Part shown: in pieces, positions 1 through 9,049 of the stretch
Numbering within the stretch: position 1 is the first letter of the stretch
Layout: each line of letters opens with the position of its first letter
NCBI GenBank assembly: GCA_934481355.1
Contig: CAKSPH010000033.1
Span: 1 to 25,781, forward strand
DNA from: an uncultured Oscillospiraceae bacterium
GTDB taxonomy: Bacteria > Bacillota > Clostridia > Oscillospirales > Ruminococcaceae
Reading direction: 5' to 3'
Length of the DNA stretch: 25,781 nucleotides
Notes under the pieces: model-generated
The model's input: the letters and a program-made list of their open reading frames with translations, nothing else
The model's database searches: none
What the model was told of the DNA's origin: nothing
Made by a program: the position numbers and the translations under genes

Positions 1-1435
1 GCGCTCCGGTGGACGCCATGATGGTGGTATCCGAGATAGGGGAACAGTGGTCGCCGCATACGGCTCCTGCAAGGCACGCGGAAATGCAGACAATGACCAT
101 CTGCGGGATAACTCCGGTTTCAGAGACATTAGCAAGCTCTGCGCTGAACACGCTGGTAACTATCGGGATAAGTATTCCGAACGTTCCCCAGGAGGTTCCG
201 GTTGCGAATGCAAGTCCTACTGCAACCATAAACAGTATCACGGGCAGGAGTATCTGTACTGCGGTAGCGCTCTGTACAAGTCCGGATACATACGCGCCTG
301 CTTCCAGGTGGTTTGTCATGGTCTTGAGCGTCCACGCGAAGGTGAGTATAAGGATCGCAGGTACCATCTGTTTAAAGCCCGCGGCGATGGAATCCATGCA
401 CTCGGTAAACTTAAGAACTCCGCGGCAGATGAAGTAGATGATGATAACGATGAGCGCAGCCACAGAGCCAAGCGACAGTCCGTAGGCGGCGTCGCAGCCA
501 GCGAATGCGTCAATGAAGTTGGTTCCGCTGAAGAATCCTCCGGTGTAGATCATTCCCAGCACGCAGAGCACGATAAGTATAGCCACCGGTAGAATAAGGT
601 CGATGACCTTTCCCTTGGAGTGTATCGGCTGGTCGTCATCTTCGTATACCTTGTTCCGTGTTGTGAACAGGTCGCCGTTTGCGGCGTTCTCTTCGTGCTT
701 CCTCATGGGACCGAAATCAAGACCGGTCACTGAGATGAATACGACCATGAGGATCGTCAGCAGGGCGTACAGGTTGTATGGAATCGTGCTGATGAACAGG
801 CTGATGCCGTTTACGCCGTCAACGGTTCCGCTGACCGCAGCCGCCCATGACGAGATAGGCGCGATAATGCAGATCGGCGCGGCGGTGGCGTCGATAAGGT
901 ACGCCAGCTTTGCGCGGGATACCTTATGCTTGTCCGTTACCGGGCGCATTACGGAGCCAACGGTCAGGCAGTTGAAATAATCGTCCACGAATATCATAAC
1001 GCCCAGCAGGAATGTTGACAGCGCCGCGCCGCGCCTGCCCCTGATGTGGGAGGCAGCCCATTCGCCGTAGGCGCGGCTTCCGCCCGCCTTGTTCATGAGA
1101 ACCACGATAACGCCGAGTACGACGAGGAACACCAATATTCCCACGTTATAGGAATCCGAGAGGTTGGAGATAATCCCCTCCTTGACAACAGAGGTGAAAA
1201 CTCCCTCAAACCCTGTCCCGGAGGAAGCCGCATAGACCACGCCTCCGGTGAGGATACCGATGAACAGCGAGGAGTATACCTCCTTAGTGATAAGCGCCAG
1301 ACCGATTGCAACGACCGGCGGAAGCAGCGACCAGAGGGTGCCTACCGCTTCGGTGATCGGCGCCAGTATGATACACAGCACCAGAAATGCCACTACAAAA
1401 AGGCCAATGACGATCTTTCCCAGATGTTTTTTCAT
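1..1435 (-). CDS. nhaC: Na+/H+ antiporter, NhaC family (3' end cut by window edge)
   Basis: The minus strand stays open from an ATG at 1435 to the left edge, giving 478 residues without a stop, so only the last few dozen residues are likely missing. The start has an AAAGGAG ribosome binding site about 8 bases upstream. The protein is strongly hydrophobic with many membrane segments. It has hallmarks of the NhaC antiporter domain: a DDYFNCLTVGSVMRP stretch followed by STAAP-like ATAAPICIIAPISSW, and near the visible end GTSWGTFGILIPI and CGDHCSPISDTT. Family members exchange Na+ (some exchange organic acids or amino acids) across the cytoplasmic membrane, so the exact substrate is uncertain. 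It lies directly downstream of the atp operon but is separated by a terminator and has its own promoter. Confidence 0.9.
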   Translation of the reverse strand, partial: MKKHLGKIVIGLFVVAFLVLCIILAPITEAVGTLWSLLPPVVAIGLALITKEVYSSLFIGILTGGVVYAASSGTGFEGVFTSVVKEGIISNLSDSYNVGILVFLVVLGVIVVLMNKAGGSRAYGEWAASHIRGRRGAALSTFLLGVMIFVDDYFNCLTVGSVMRPVTDKHKVSRAKLAYLIDATAAPICIIAPISSWAAAVSGTVDGVNGISLFISTIPYNLYALLTILMVVFISVTGLDFGPMRKHEENAANGDLFTTRNKVYEDDDQPIHSKGKVIDLILPVAILIVLCVLGMIYTGGFFSGTNFIDAFAGCDAAYGLSLGSVAALIVIIIYFICRGVLKFTECMDSIAAGFKQMVPAILILTFAWTLKTMTNHLEAGAYVSGLVQSATAVQILLPVILFMVAVGLAFATGTSWGTFGILIPIVTSVFSAELANVSETGVIPQMVIVCISACLAGAVCGDHCSPISDTTIMASTGA

Positions 1436-1467
1436 TAATTCGACTCCTTTAGACATACTTTAATATA

Positions 1468-1496
1468 ACTATACTATTTATACGGTAAATTGTCAA
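1468..1496 (-). promoter_or_regulatory. Sigma-A promoter of the nhaC-family gene
   Basis: Reading the minus strand, TTGACA (1496-1491) is followed by exactly 17 bases and TATAGT (1473-1468). The predicted start of transcription is near 1461, about 25 bases before the ATG at 1435. The surrounding DNA is AT-rich. This gives the antiporter gene expression independent of the atp operon upstream. Confidence 0.8.
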
Positions 1497-1537
1497 GTAC
1501 TTTATTATACGTTAACATAAAATAAATATCCCGACAC

Positions 1538-1569
1538 AAAAAAACTGGCAGGAGAACACCTGCCAGTTT
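1538..1569 (-). terminator. Rho-independent terminator of the atp operon
   Basis: Just past the atpC stop, the minus strand forms a perfect 11-bp stem (AAACTGGCAGG, 1569-1559, with CCTGCCAGTTT, 1552-1542) around a 6-base loop. The stem runs straight into a T tract (1544-1538). It lies between atpC and the nhaC promoter. Confidence 0.92.
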
Positions 1570-1573
1570 GATT

Positions 1574-1975
1574 TTAAAGAAGATGTGCTGCGTCGATACG
1601 GTTGAGCGCTCTCTTGAGCTTTGCCTCTGCAAGACGGAGCTCGTTGTCGCTTGCGGCGGCCCTGATGCGCTCCTCTGCGACCTGCTTTGCGTGCTCTGCA
1701 CGGTTGACGTCAATATCCTCTGCCCATTCGCACGCCTGAACCAGTATAACGGTCTTTTCCTTTGATACCTTGATGATACCTCCGGTGGTGGCGGCGCGGC
1801 GGAACTGTCCGTCGATCATTATTCGCATCTGTCCGATGCCGAGCGCGGCGCAGTACGGCTCATGCCCGTTGAGTATTCCGACATCTCCCACGGTGGTGCG
1901 GGCGATTATCTGCTCGGTCTCACCGTCAAAGAAAGTCTTTTCGGGCGTGATGATCTGTAATCTGAACGGCGTCAT
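1574..1975 (-). CDS. atpC: F1Fo ATP synthase epsilon subunit
   Basis: The product has 133 residues, normal for epsilon. It is part of the F1 central stalk, where it couples rotation to catalysis and can inhibit ATP hydrolysis. The N-terminal beta-sandwich is recognisable from FRLQIITPEKTFFDGE and the GDVGILNGHEP stretch (about residues 30-40). The C-terminal part from about residue 85 is charged and Ala-rich, as expected for the two-helix regulatory domain (RAEHAKQVAEERIRAA). A GGAGGT ribosome binding site lies 6 bases before the ATG. It is the last gene of the atp operon, 13 bases after atpD, and is followed by a strong terminator. Confidence 0.96.
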   Translation of the reverse strand: MTPFRLQIITPEKTFFDGETEQIIARTTVGDVGILNGHEPYCAALGIGQMRIMIDGQFRRAATTGGIIKVSKEKTVILVQACEWAEDIDVNRAEHAKQVAEERIRAAASDNELRLAEAKLKRALNRIDAAHLL

Positions 1976-1988
1976 ATATTACCTCCGA

Positions 1989-3425
<1,437 letters not shown>

Positions 3426-3443
3426 TTATTCCGTCATGCGGAA

Positions 3444-4280
3444 TCAGTCCAGTGCATTCGCGCCGGATACGATCTCGGTGATCTCCTGCGTGATGCTTGC
3501 CTGACGCGCTCTGTTGTAGAGCAGGGACAGGCTCTCGGTCATTGCGTCGGCATTGTCGGTCGCGGATTCCATCGCGGTCCTGCGGGCGCCCTGTTCGGAG
3601 GCATACGCCTCAACGACAGCGCACTGCACAAGGCTGGCGGCGAATTTCGGAACGATACGGTCGAAAACCGCTTCCGGCGACGGGTCGTAATCCATCACGC
3701 CGTAGTCGCCGATATCCTGCGTCTGCATGGGCAGCACAGCCATCTGCTTAGCCTCCTGCGTGAGCTGGGATACGAACATCGTGAAGAATATCTGCACGTC
3801 GTCCACTTCTCCGCGGCGGAACATTTCCACGGCGGTGTCGGCGATATCCTGCGCCTGAGCCGGCTTGATGTTTTCGGCGATGGTCGGGTAGCTTCCAACC
3901 ACGTCGTAGCCGCGCTTGGAGAAGTACTCTATCGCCTTTTTGCCAATTGCAATGATCTTCGGCTTTTCAGCGTCGCCCGCGTGTGCGGCAGCGGCGAGTT
4001 TCAGGATATTTGAGTTATATCCGCCTGCAAGGCCCCTGTCGCCGGCAACTACGATGAACAGCCGGTGCTTTATTTCTCTCTTTACTGTGAACACAGTGGA
4101 GAAGTCGGTGTTTGCCGAGGCAATTTCGCACATGGACTTATAAAGCTCGTTGAAATACGGACGAGCCTGCTCCGCCCTCTGCTTTGCCTTGCGGAGCTTG
4201 CTAGAGGACACCAGCTCCATCGCCTTTGTTATCTGGCGTGTCGAGCCGACGGACTTTATGCGCCGCTTGATGTCCTTCAT
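3444..4280 (-). CDS. atpG: F1Fo ATP synthase gamma subunit
   Basis: The product has 278 residues, slightly short of the usual 285-290 but within range. It is the rotor shaft of F1, whose N- and C-terminal helices form the coiled coil inside alpha3beta3. The N-terminus, with IKRRIKSVGSTRQITKAMELV and SSSKLRKAKQRA, is characteristic. A central GDRGLAGGYNSNI-like stretch (about residues 80-92) and the C-terminal RTAMESATDNADAM followed by NRARQASITQEITEIV match the family. The start has AGGAAAC immediately upstream. The gene follows the 42-residue ORF, separated by a gap of about 70 bases that contains a GC-rich stem-loop. Confidence 0.97.
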   Translation of the reverse strand: MKDIKRRIKSVGSTRQITKAMELVSSSKLRKAKQRAEQARPYFNELYKSMCEIASANTDFSTVFTVKREIKHRLFIVVAGDRGLAGGYNSNILKLAAAAHAGDAEKPKIIAIGKKAIEYFSKRGYDVVGSYPTIAENIKPAQAQDIADTAVEMFRRGEVDDVQIFFTMFVSQLTQEAKQMAVLPMQTQDIGDYGVMDYDPSPEAVFDRIVPKFAASLVQCAVVEAYASEQGARRTAMESATDNADAMTESLSLLYNRARQASITQEITEIVSGANALD

Positions 4281-4317
4281 GTTTCCTGATGCTATAATAT
4301 CACCCCCGGGAATTAGG

Positions 4318-4338
4318 CGCGGAGCGGCGTGCCCCGCG
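4318..4338 (-). other. GC-rich stem-loop in the gap before atpG
   Basis: An 8-bp stem (CGCGGGGC with GCTCCGCG on the minus strand, one G-U pair) closes a 5-base loop between the 42-residue ORF and atpG. No T tract follows, so it is unlikely to be a terminator. It could affect mRNA processing or translation within the operon. The function is not known from the sequence. Confidence 0.45.
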
Positions 4339-4353
4339 TCAGGCGGTCAGCGA

Positions 4354-4482
4354 TCACTGAACGTTGTCGTCAGTCGTGATGTATCTGACCTTTTTCTCGA
4401 TATAGAGCCATGCCACGCCAAGAACAGCGAGCACGGAAAGTGTTGTGGATATAATGCCGAGTACAAAAGCAGCCTGCTTCAT
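4354..4482 (-). CDS. Small single-pass membrane protein (42 aa) between atpA and atpG
   Basis: An ORF on the minus strand starts with ATG at 4482, has an AAAGGAG ribosome binding site 7 bases upstream and ends with TGA at 4354-4356. The product starts MKQAAFVLGIIST, has one hydrophobic segment (about residues 5-28, rich in V, L, I and A, ending in WLYIE) and a short charged tail (KKVRY, then TTDDNVQ). The predicted topology is one transmembrane helix with a small hydrophilic C-terminus. It sits 18 bases after the atpA stop and is cotranscribed with the ATP synthase genes. I recognise no family. Possible roles are a small accessory or assembly factor of the synthase, or an unrelated passenger. 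Support comes from the strong ribosome binding site, the coherent membrane segment and the way it fills an otherwise unexplained gap. Confidence 0.75.
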   Translation of the reverse strand: MKQAAFVLGIISTTLSVLAVLGVAWLYIEKKVRYITTDDNVQ

Positions 4483-4500
4483 AAAAACGCTCCTTTCGGC

Positions 4501-6009
4501 TTATGCGGCGTAGCCCTTAGCGAATTCAGCGAGAATGGACTTCAGCTTCTCTTCGATCTCAGGCTTCATTACCTTTTCGGTCTTTATGCTTGTGAGTATC
4601 TCAGGGTCGGTGGACCTGATGTGATCCAGCAGGTCGAGCTGATACTGCTTTATCTTCTCGACCGGGATATCTGCGAGGAAGTTGTTGATAACAGCATAGA
4701 TGATGACTACCTGCTCCTCAACCTCCAGCGGAGAATTCTGATCCTGCTTCAGCACCTCAACGATACGCTCGCCCTTTGCAAGACGGTCCTTGGTATCCTT
4801 ATCCAGGTCGGAACCGAACTGTGCGAAGCTCTGGAGCTCTCTGTACTGGGAGTAGTCCAGTTTCAGGGTTCCGGCAACCTTCTTCATCGCCTTTATCTGC
4901 GCGTTGCCGCCTACACGGGATACGGAGATACCGGGGTTTACAGCCGGGCGGACGCCTGCGTTGAACAGTTCGCTCTCGAGGTAGATCTGACCGTCTGTGA
5001 TGGAGATTACGTTGGTCGGGATATACGCGGAAACGTCGCCCGCCTGCGTTTCGATTATCGGGAGCGCAGTCAGCGAACCGCCGCCGTAGTTTTCGTTAAG
5101 TCTTGCCGCACGCTCAAGAAGTCTTGAATGCAGATAGAATACGTCGCCGGGGTACGCCTCACGTCCTGGCGGTCTTTTCAGCAGCAGGGAGAGGGTACGG
5201 TAAGCGACTGCGTGCTTGGACAGGTCGTCGTAAACCACGAGGACGTCCTTGCCCTTGTCCATGAAGTACTCGCCCATGGTGCAGCCGGAGTAGGGTGCGA
5301 TGTACTGGAGCGGTGCCAGCTCGGAAGCGGTAGAGGATACAACGATGGTGTAATCCAGCGCGCCTCCTGCGCGGAGCTGCTCAACGACTCCTGCGACAGT
5401 GGAGTTCTTCTGACCTATTGCAACATAGATACAGATAACGTCCTTGCCCTTCTGGTTGATGATGGTGTCGATCGCGATGGCGGTCTTACCGGTCTGGCGG
5501 TCGCCGATGATGAGCTCACGCTGACCTCTGCCTATCGGGATCATGCTGTCGATAGCCTTGATACCGGTCTGGAGCGGTACGGTTACCGGCTTTCTTGTGA
5601 TGATACCGGAAGCTATCTTTTCTATGGGGCGTGTTTCCTTTGCGAGAATAGCGCCCTTGCCGTCTATCGGCTGTCCCAGAGAATTTACAACGCGTCCGAG
5701 AAGCTCCTCGCCTACCGGAACGGACACGATGCTGCCTGTTCTCCTGACGGTGGAGCCTTCCTTGATGTCCTCGTCAGAGCCGAGCATTACCGCGCCGACG
5801 AAATCCTGCTCAAGGTTCATGGCCATGCACTGTACGCCGTTTTCAAACTCAAGGAGCTCGTTGAGCATACACTTTTCAAGGCCGTGGATACGCACGATAC
5901 CATCGCCGACTGTTACGACGGTACCCACGTCACCGAGCTGGATCTGCGCATTGTAATTCTTGATGCGGGACTTTATAAGTCCCGTTATTTCATCGGGGCG
6001 TAAATCCAT
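4501..6009 (-). CDS. atpA: F1Fo ATP synthase alpha subunit
   Basis: The product has 502 residues from the preferred start. It is the non-catalytic nucleotide-binding subunit of F1. The Walker A motif GDRQTGKT is at residues 169-176, and the [15 protein letters not shown] stretch carrying the arginine finger is near residue 365. An earlier in-frame ATG at 6018 would add three residues (MYL), but the AAAGGG ribosome binding site touches that ATG directly. The site is 8-9 bases from the ATG at 6009, which also gives the usual N-terminus [10 protein letters not shown] therefore chose 6009. The gene follows atpH and precedes the 42-residue ORF. Confidence 0.97.
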   Translation of the reverse strand: MDLRPDEITGLIKSRIKNYNAQIQLGDVGTVVTVGDGIVRIHGLEKCMLNELLEFENGVQCMAMNLEQDFVGAVMLGSDEDIKEGSTVRRTGSIVSVPVGEELLGRVVNSLGQPIDGKGAILAKETRPIEKIASGIITRKPVTVPLQTGIKAIDSMIPIGRGQRELIIGDRQTGKTAIAIDTIINQKGKDVICIYVAIGQKNSTVAGVVEQLRAGGALDYTIVVSSTASELAPLQYIAPYSGCTMGEYFMDKGKDVLVVYDDLSKHAVAYRTLSLLLKRPPGREAYPGDVFYLHSRLLERAARLNENYGGGSLTALPIIETQAGDVSAYIPTNVISITDGQIYLESELFNAGVRPAVNPGISVSRVGGNAQIKAMKKVAGTLKLDYSQYRELQSFAQFGSDLDKDTKDRLAKGERIVEVLKQDQNSPLEVEEQVVIIYAVINNFLADIPVEKIKQYQLDLLDHIRSTDPEILTSIKTEKVMKPEIEEKLKSILAEFAKGYAA

Positions 6010-6049
6010 TAAATACATCCCTTTCTTGTTGATTTTATGCCATAACGCT

Positions 6050-6601
6050 TTATGCTATAACGCCGCCAAGCTCCTTTTTGAGCTCGGAAAGTCTTGTGCG
6101 GACGCTGCCGTCATAGCGGGTGCTGCCATAGTCGATGATGACGCCGCCGATCAGCGACGGATCGATCTTTTCCTTTACGGAAACGTTCTTTCCGGTGACC
6201 TCGGACATCTTCGTCCTGATCTTTTCGCGAAGCTGCTCAGACAGCGGAGCGCTTGCGGTAACAGTGATCTCTGCGATCCTGAAATGATCGTTATACGACG
6301 CGCGGAAATTCTTCACGATGCCGTCGAAGCAGCCCATTCTTGCGCGTTCCGTGAGGACGCACAGGAGGTTTCCGGTGAGCTCGGAGATATTGCCATCCCT
6401 GATGATCTCTTTCATCATGTCCAGCTTGTCTCCGACCGGAACGGTGGGGGTGCCGAGCAGCTTTATGAAATCCGGGTTCTCGTCAAAGATACCCTTCAGC
6501 GCGCCGAGCTCTGCGAGTGTGTCCTTCAGCCCGTCCGGAGCCTGCTCCAGACACAGCTCAAAGAACGCCTCGGCATAAACCTTTTCAGCCTTGTCGTTCA
6601 T
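6050..6601 (-). CDS. atpH: F1Fo ATP synthase delta subunit
   Basis: The product has 183 residues, normal for delta (OSCP-like), which joins the top of F1 to the b-subunit stalk. The N-terminal helical domain begins [17 protein letters not shown]. The C-terminal region has the family pattern [31 protein letters not shown] followed by RLSELKKEL, with the conserved LIGG at about residues 150-153. An AAAGGAA ribosome binding site precedes the ATG by about 6 bases. The gene lies between atpF and atpA, 24 bases after the atpF stop. Confidence 0.95.
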   Translation of the reverse strand: MNDKAEKVYAEAFFELCLEQAPDGLKDTLAELGALKGIFDENPDFIKLLGTPTVPVGDKLDMMKEIIRDGNISELTGNLLCVLTERARMGCFDGIVKNFRASYNDHFRIAEITVTASAPLSEQLREKIRTKMSEVTGKNVSVKEKIDPSLIGGVIIDYGSTRYDGSVRTRLSELKKELGGVIA

Positions 6602-6625
6602 AAAAATTCCTTTCCGGACGCTCGG

Positions 6626-7159
6626 TCACTTTGCAGTCCCGACATTCTCGAGGAAGCCTGCGATTATCGCCTCGTTGTCCTTCGCCGAAATTTCCTTCTC
6701 AACGACCTTTGACGCAGCCATGATAACGATATCGGATATTTCGTCCTTTATCTCGTTTACTGCGCGCTGCTTGTCGCGCTCTATGCTTTCCTCAGCCCTT
6801 GCCTTGATCTCCGCAGCCTTCTGATTCGCCTCGCTCAGTATCTCGGTCTCGCGCTTCTGGGCGCGGGCGGTGGCCTGCTTCATTATCTCAGCGGCTTCTT
6901 CCTTTGCCCTGGAGAGCTTTTCGAGGTACTCCTGTTCGGTCTTTGCCGCGGATTCCTTGGCGCGCTGCGCTTCAGCTATCTCGGCAGCCGCCATCTCCTT
7001 GCGCTTGTCGAGGATCTTTCCGACCGGCTTGAAAAGGAATACTCTGAAAAGTATGAAGATGATGAGCGTATTGATCAGGGTGAACACGATGGTTCCCGGG
7101 TCGATCGTAACAAGGGGCAGATTGACCTGCGCGGCGCTTTCACTGATAAGTGTCAGCAT
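6626..7159 (-). CDS. atpF: F1Fo ATP synthase b subunit
   Basis: The product has 177 residues, in the usual range. It is the peripheral stalk subunit, anchored by one N-terminal membrane helix (about residues 23-45, TIVFTLINTLIIFILFRVFLF) followed by the conserved FKPVGKILDKRKE. The rest is a long highly charged Ala/Glu/Lys-rich helix (about 50-160) typical of the b-dimer coiled coil. Only one b gene is present, so a homodimer is expected. GGGAGGAG lies about 8 bases before the ATG. It follows atpE with a gap of 43 bases. Confidence 0.95.
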   Translation of the reverse strand: MLTLISESAAQVNLPLVTIDPGTIVFTLINTLIIFILFRVFLFKPVGKILDKRKEMAAAEIAEAQRAKESAAKTEQEYLEKLSRAKEEAAEIMKQATARAQKRETEILSEANQKAAEIKARAEESIERDKQRAVNEIKDEISDIVIMAASKVVEKEISAKDNEAIIAGFLENVGTAK

Positions 7160-7202
7160 TTAGTTCAACTCCTCCCTTTATGCTTTCATCGTTTCTGTTC
7201 TA

Positions 7203-7511
<309 letters not shown>

Positions 7512-7527
7512 TTAGTTTAAAATACTA

Positions 7528-7570
7528 TCCCCATAAGGGGAATATAGCCGATTTTTCCGGGCAGCGCCCG
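7528..7570 (-). other. Two hairpins in the atpB-atpE gap
   Basis: The 76-base gap between atpB and atpE holds two short hairpins on the minus strand: CGGGC/GCCCG with a 3-base loop (7558-7570) and TCCCC/GGGGA with a 4-base loop (7528-7541). Neither has a clear T tract. They could stabilise the mRNA or help the high expression needed for c subunits, but this is inference. Confidence 0.4.
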
Positions 7571-7572
7571 TA

Positions 7573-8286
7573 TCATTCGCACTCTGCGCCGGAGATATAC
7601 GCCATTGTCAGAGTAGTGAAGATGTATGCCTGAATCACTGCTGAGAACAGGTCGAAGTACAGTGATGTCACAGCCGGGATCAGTATCGCGAAATTGCCCA
7701 GCGCGAAGTAGATGAGTCCGCCGATTACCATGCCCGCTACCATGTTTCCGAAGATACGCAGCGCCTGCGACAGCGGGTTAGCGATCTCTCCGATGATGTT
7801 GAACGGAAGCATGAACGGCATAGGCTCGATGAACGCGTGGAAATATCCCTTGACCTTGCCGGTCCTGGCGCGGTTTATCTGCGTCAGCACGAATGTGATG
7901 AGCGCGATGGCGCCCGTCACGGAGATGTCAGAGGTCGGGTTCTTAAGACCGAAAAGGCTCATCAGGTTATTCAGCAGCAGGAAGCACAGAAGCGCTCCGA
8001 TGTACGCTGTATAGCCCTTGTATTTCGGTCCCATGGTGGTGTCCACCATATCCCGCACGAATGTGACTATCCATTCTGCCGCAGCCTGACGCCGCGTTTT
8101 GGGGATTATCTCCATCTTGTGGGTTAGAATGAGCATTATCACCAGCAGGATAAGCATGACGATCCACTGGATTATGACAGTTTCAGTGAGATTCCATGTC
8201 ATCCCGAACAGCTCAAAGCTCGCTGCGATGTGTGGTCCGTTGACCGTAAATCCGCCTTCTGATGCCAAAAGCAAAGCTGCTGGCAT
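7573..8286 (-). CDS. atpB: F1Fo ATP synthase a subunit
   Basis: The product has 237 residues, typical for a Firmicute a subunit. It is the stator membrane channel for ions. The essential arginine is visible as Arg177 in NPLSQALRIFGN (171-181). Hydrophobic segments occupy about 35-55, 93-113, 122-137, 183-203 and 208-232. The ATG at 8286 has GGAGG about 11 bases upstream, a little far, but no better in-frame start exists. It follows atpI and precedes atpE. Confidence 0.95.
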   Translation of the reverse strand: MPAALLLASEGGFTVNGPHIAASFELFGMTWNLTETVIIQWIVMLILLVIMLILTHKMEIIPKTRRQAAAEWIVTFVRDMVDTTMGPKYKGYTAYIGALLCFLLLNNLMSLFGLKNPTSDISVTGAIALITFVLTQINRARTGKVKGYFHAFIEPMPFMLPFNIIGEIANPLSQALRIFGNMVAGMVIGGLIYFALGNFAILIPAVTSLYFDLFSAVIQAYIFTTLTMAYISGAECE

Positions 8287-8323
8287 ATAGTATCAGTCCT
8301 CCTTTAGCTTAGCCCTTTCGGGC

Positions 8324-8734
8324 TCAATAATCTTTATTACGCGGGGAGCGCGTTTCCCACAGCCCCTTCAGTGTGATGATGAGCTTCGGGAAGAACAGCG
8401 GGACTGCCGCTGTAATAAGATTCATAAATGGTGCTGCGCCTGCTATTGTCATGGCAAGGAAAAGTCCCAGATACCTAAGACAATACATTGTGTTCATATA
8501 GCTCCGGGCGGATTTTGCGTTCCTGCGAATCGCCTTTTCCGCGCTTCTGCCCATCAGCCAGAAATTACCCACGCACACGAGATTTCCCCACGCGCCGCCG
8601 AGAAGCAGCGTATAATCGAGACCCGAGGCGAAGAACAGGATAAGGAGCAGCGCGAAATACACTGCATTCACGACCAGGAACCACGGGAGCATACTGCGCA
8701 TCTCCTGTGCTGTTATGCCGTTTTTCTCTGCCAT
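8324..8734 (-). CDS. atpI: ATP synthase subunit I-like protein
   Basis: The product has 136 residues with four predicted membrane segments (about 17-37, 42-61, 85-103 and 105-125). The position directly upstream of atpB, the length and the topology match the AtpI/ATP synthase I family, which assists c-ring assembly and, with AtpZ, has been linked to divalent cation uptake. A positively charged loop after the second helix (GRSAEKAIRRNAKSARSY) agrees with this. GAGGT lies 7 bases upstream of the ATG. The call rests on position and topology more than on strong motifs. Confidence 0.8.
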   Translation of the reverse strand: MAEKNGITAQEMRSMLPWFLVVNAVYFALLLILFFASGLDYTLLLGGAWGNLVCVGNFWLMGRSAEKAIRRNAKSARSYMNTMYCLRYLGLFLAMTIAGAAPFMNLITAAVPLFFPKLIITLKGLWETRSPRNKDY

Positions 8735-8743
8735 AGCATTACC

Positions 8744-9049
8744 TCACTTGTGCGGGTGGTGGTATTCGTCGCCGTAGTCATTGTCGTGCGGGTCGCTGTA
8801 ATAACGGCGGTACTTGCTTTTATCATCCCTGGCGAACAGCTTTATCATCTTCAGCAGATGGTTTATTGCGCCGCTTATCATGAACACAACCCCGAGAATG
8901 ATGCACAGCACCATTACCCAGTCGGGCCAGCCGAAATATTCGCAGGCGTAGTGTCCGCCCACGATGAACACCAGCAGCGGAGCCAGTATCACGAACGCAA
9001 ACTGGCTTGCCACCGCATAGGCGGCGAGGGGATTCTTTTTCTCGCCCAT
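8744..9049 (-). CDS. atpZ: AtpZ-like small membrane protein of the atp operon
   Basis: The product has 101 residues with two membrane helices (about 13-34 and 43-65), preceded by a short basic N-terminus. This is the layout of the AtpZ/AtpQ (ATPase gene 1) family found in front of atpI-atpB and proposed to act with AtpI in Mg2+/Ca2+ transport or synthase assembly. The C-terminal tail after about residue 74 is unusual. It is rich in Asp, His and Tyr (SDPHDNDYGDEYHHPHK), which suggests metal binding. The start ATG overlaps the stop of the upstream gene by one base (TAATG), implying translational coupling. Confidence 0.75.
   Translation of the reverse strand: MGEKKNPLAAYAVASQFAFVILAPLLVFIVGGHYACEYFGWPDWVMVLCIILGVVFMISGAINHLLKMIKLFARDDKSKYRRYYSDPHDNDYGDEYHHPHK

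Noticed and set aside
6010..6018. Upstream ATG for atpA at 6018
   Set aside because: The ribosome binding site touches this ATG; the ATG at 6009 has correct spacing and the usual N-terminus.
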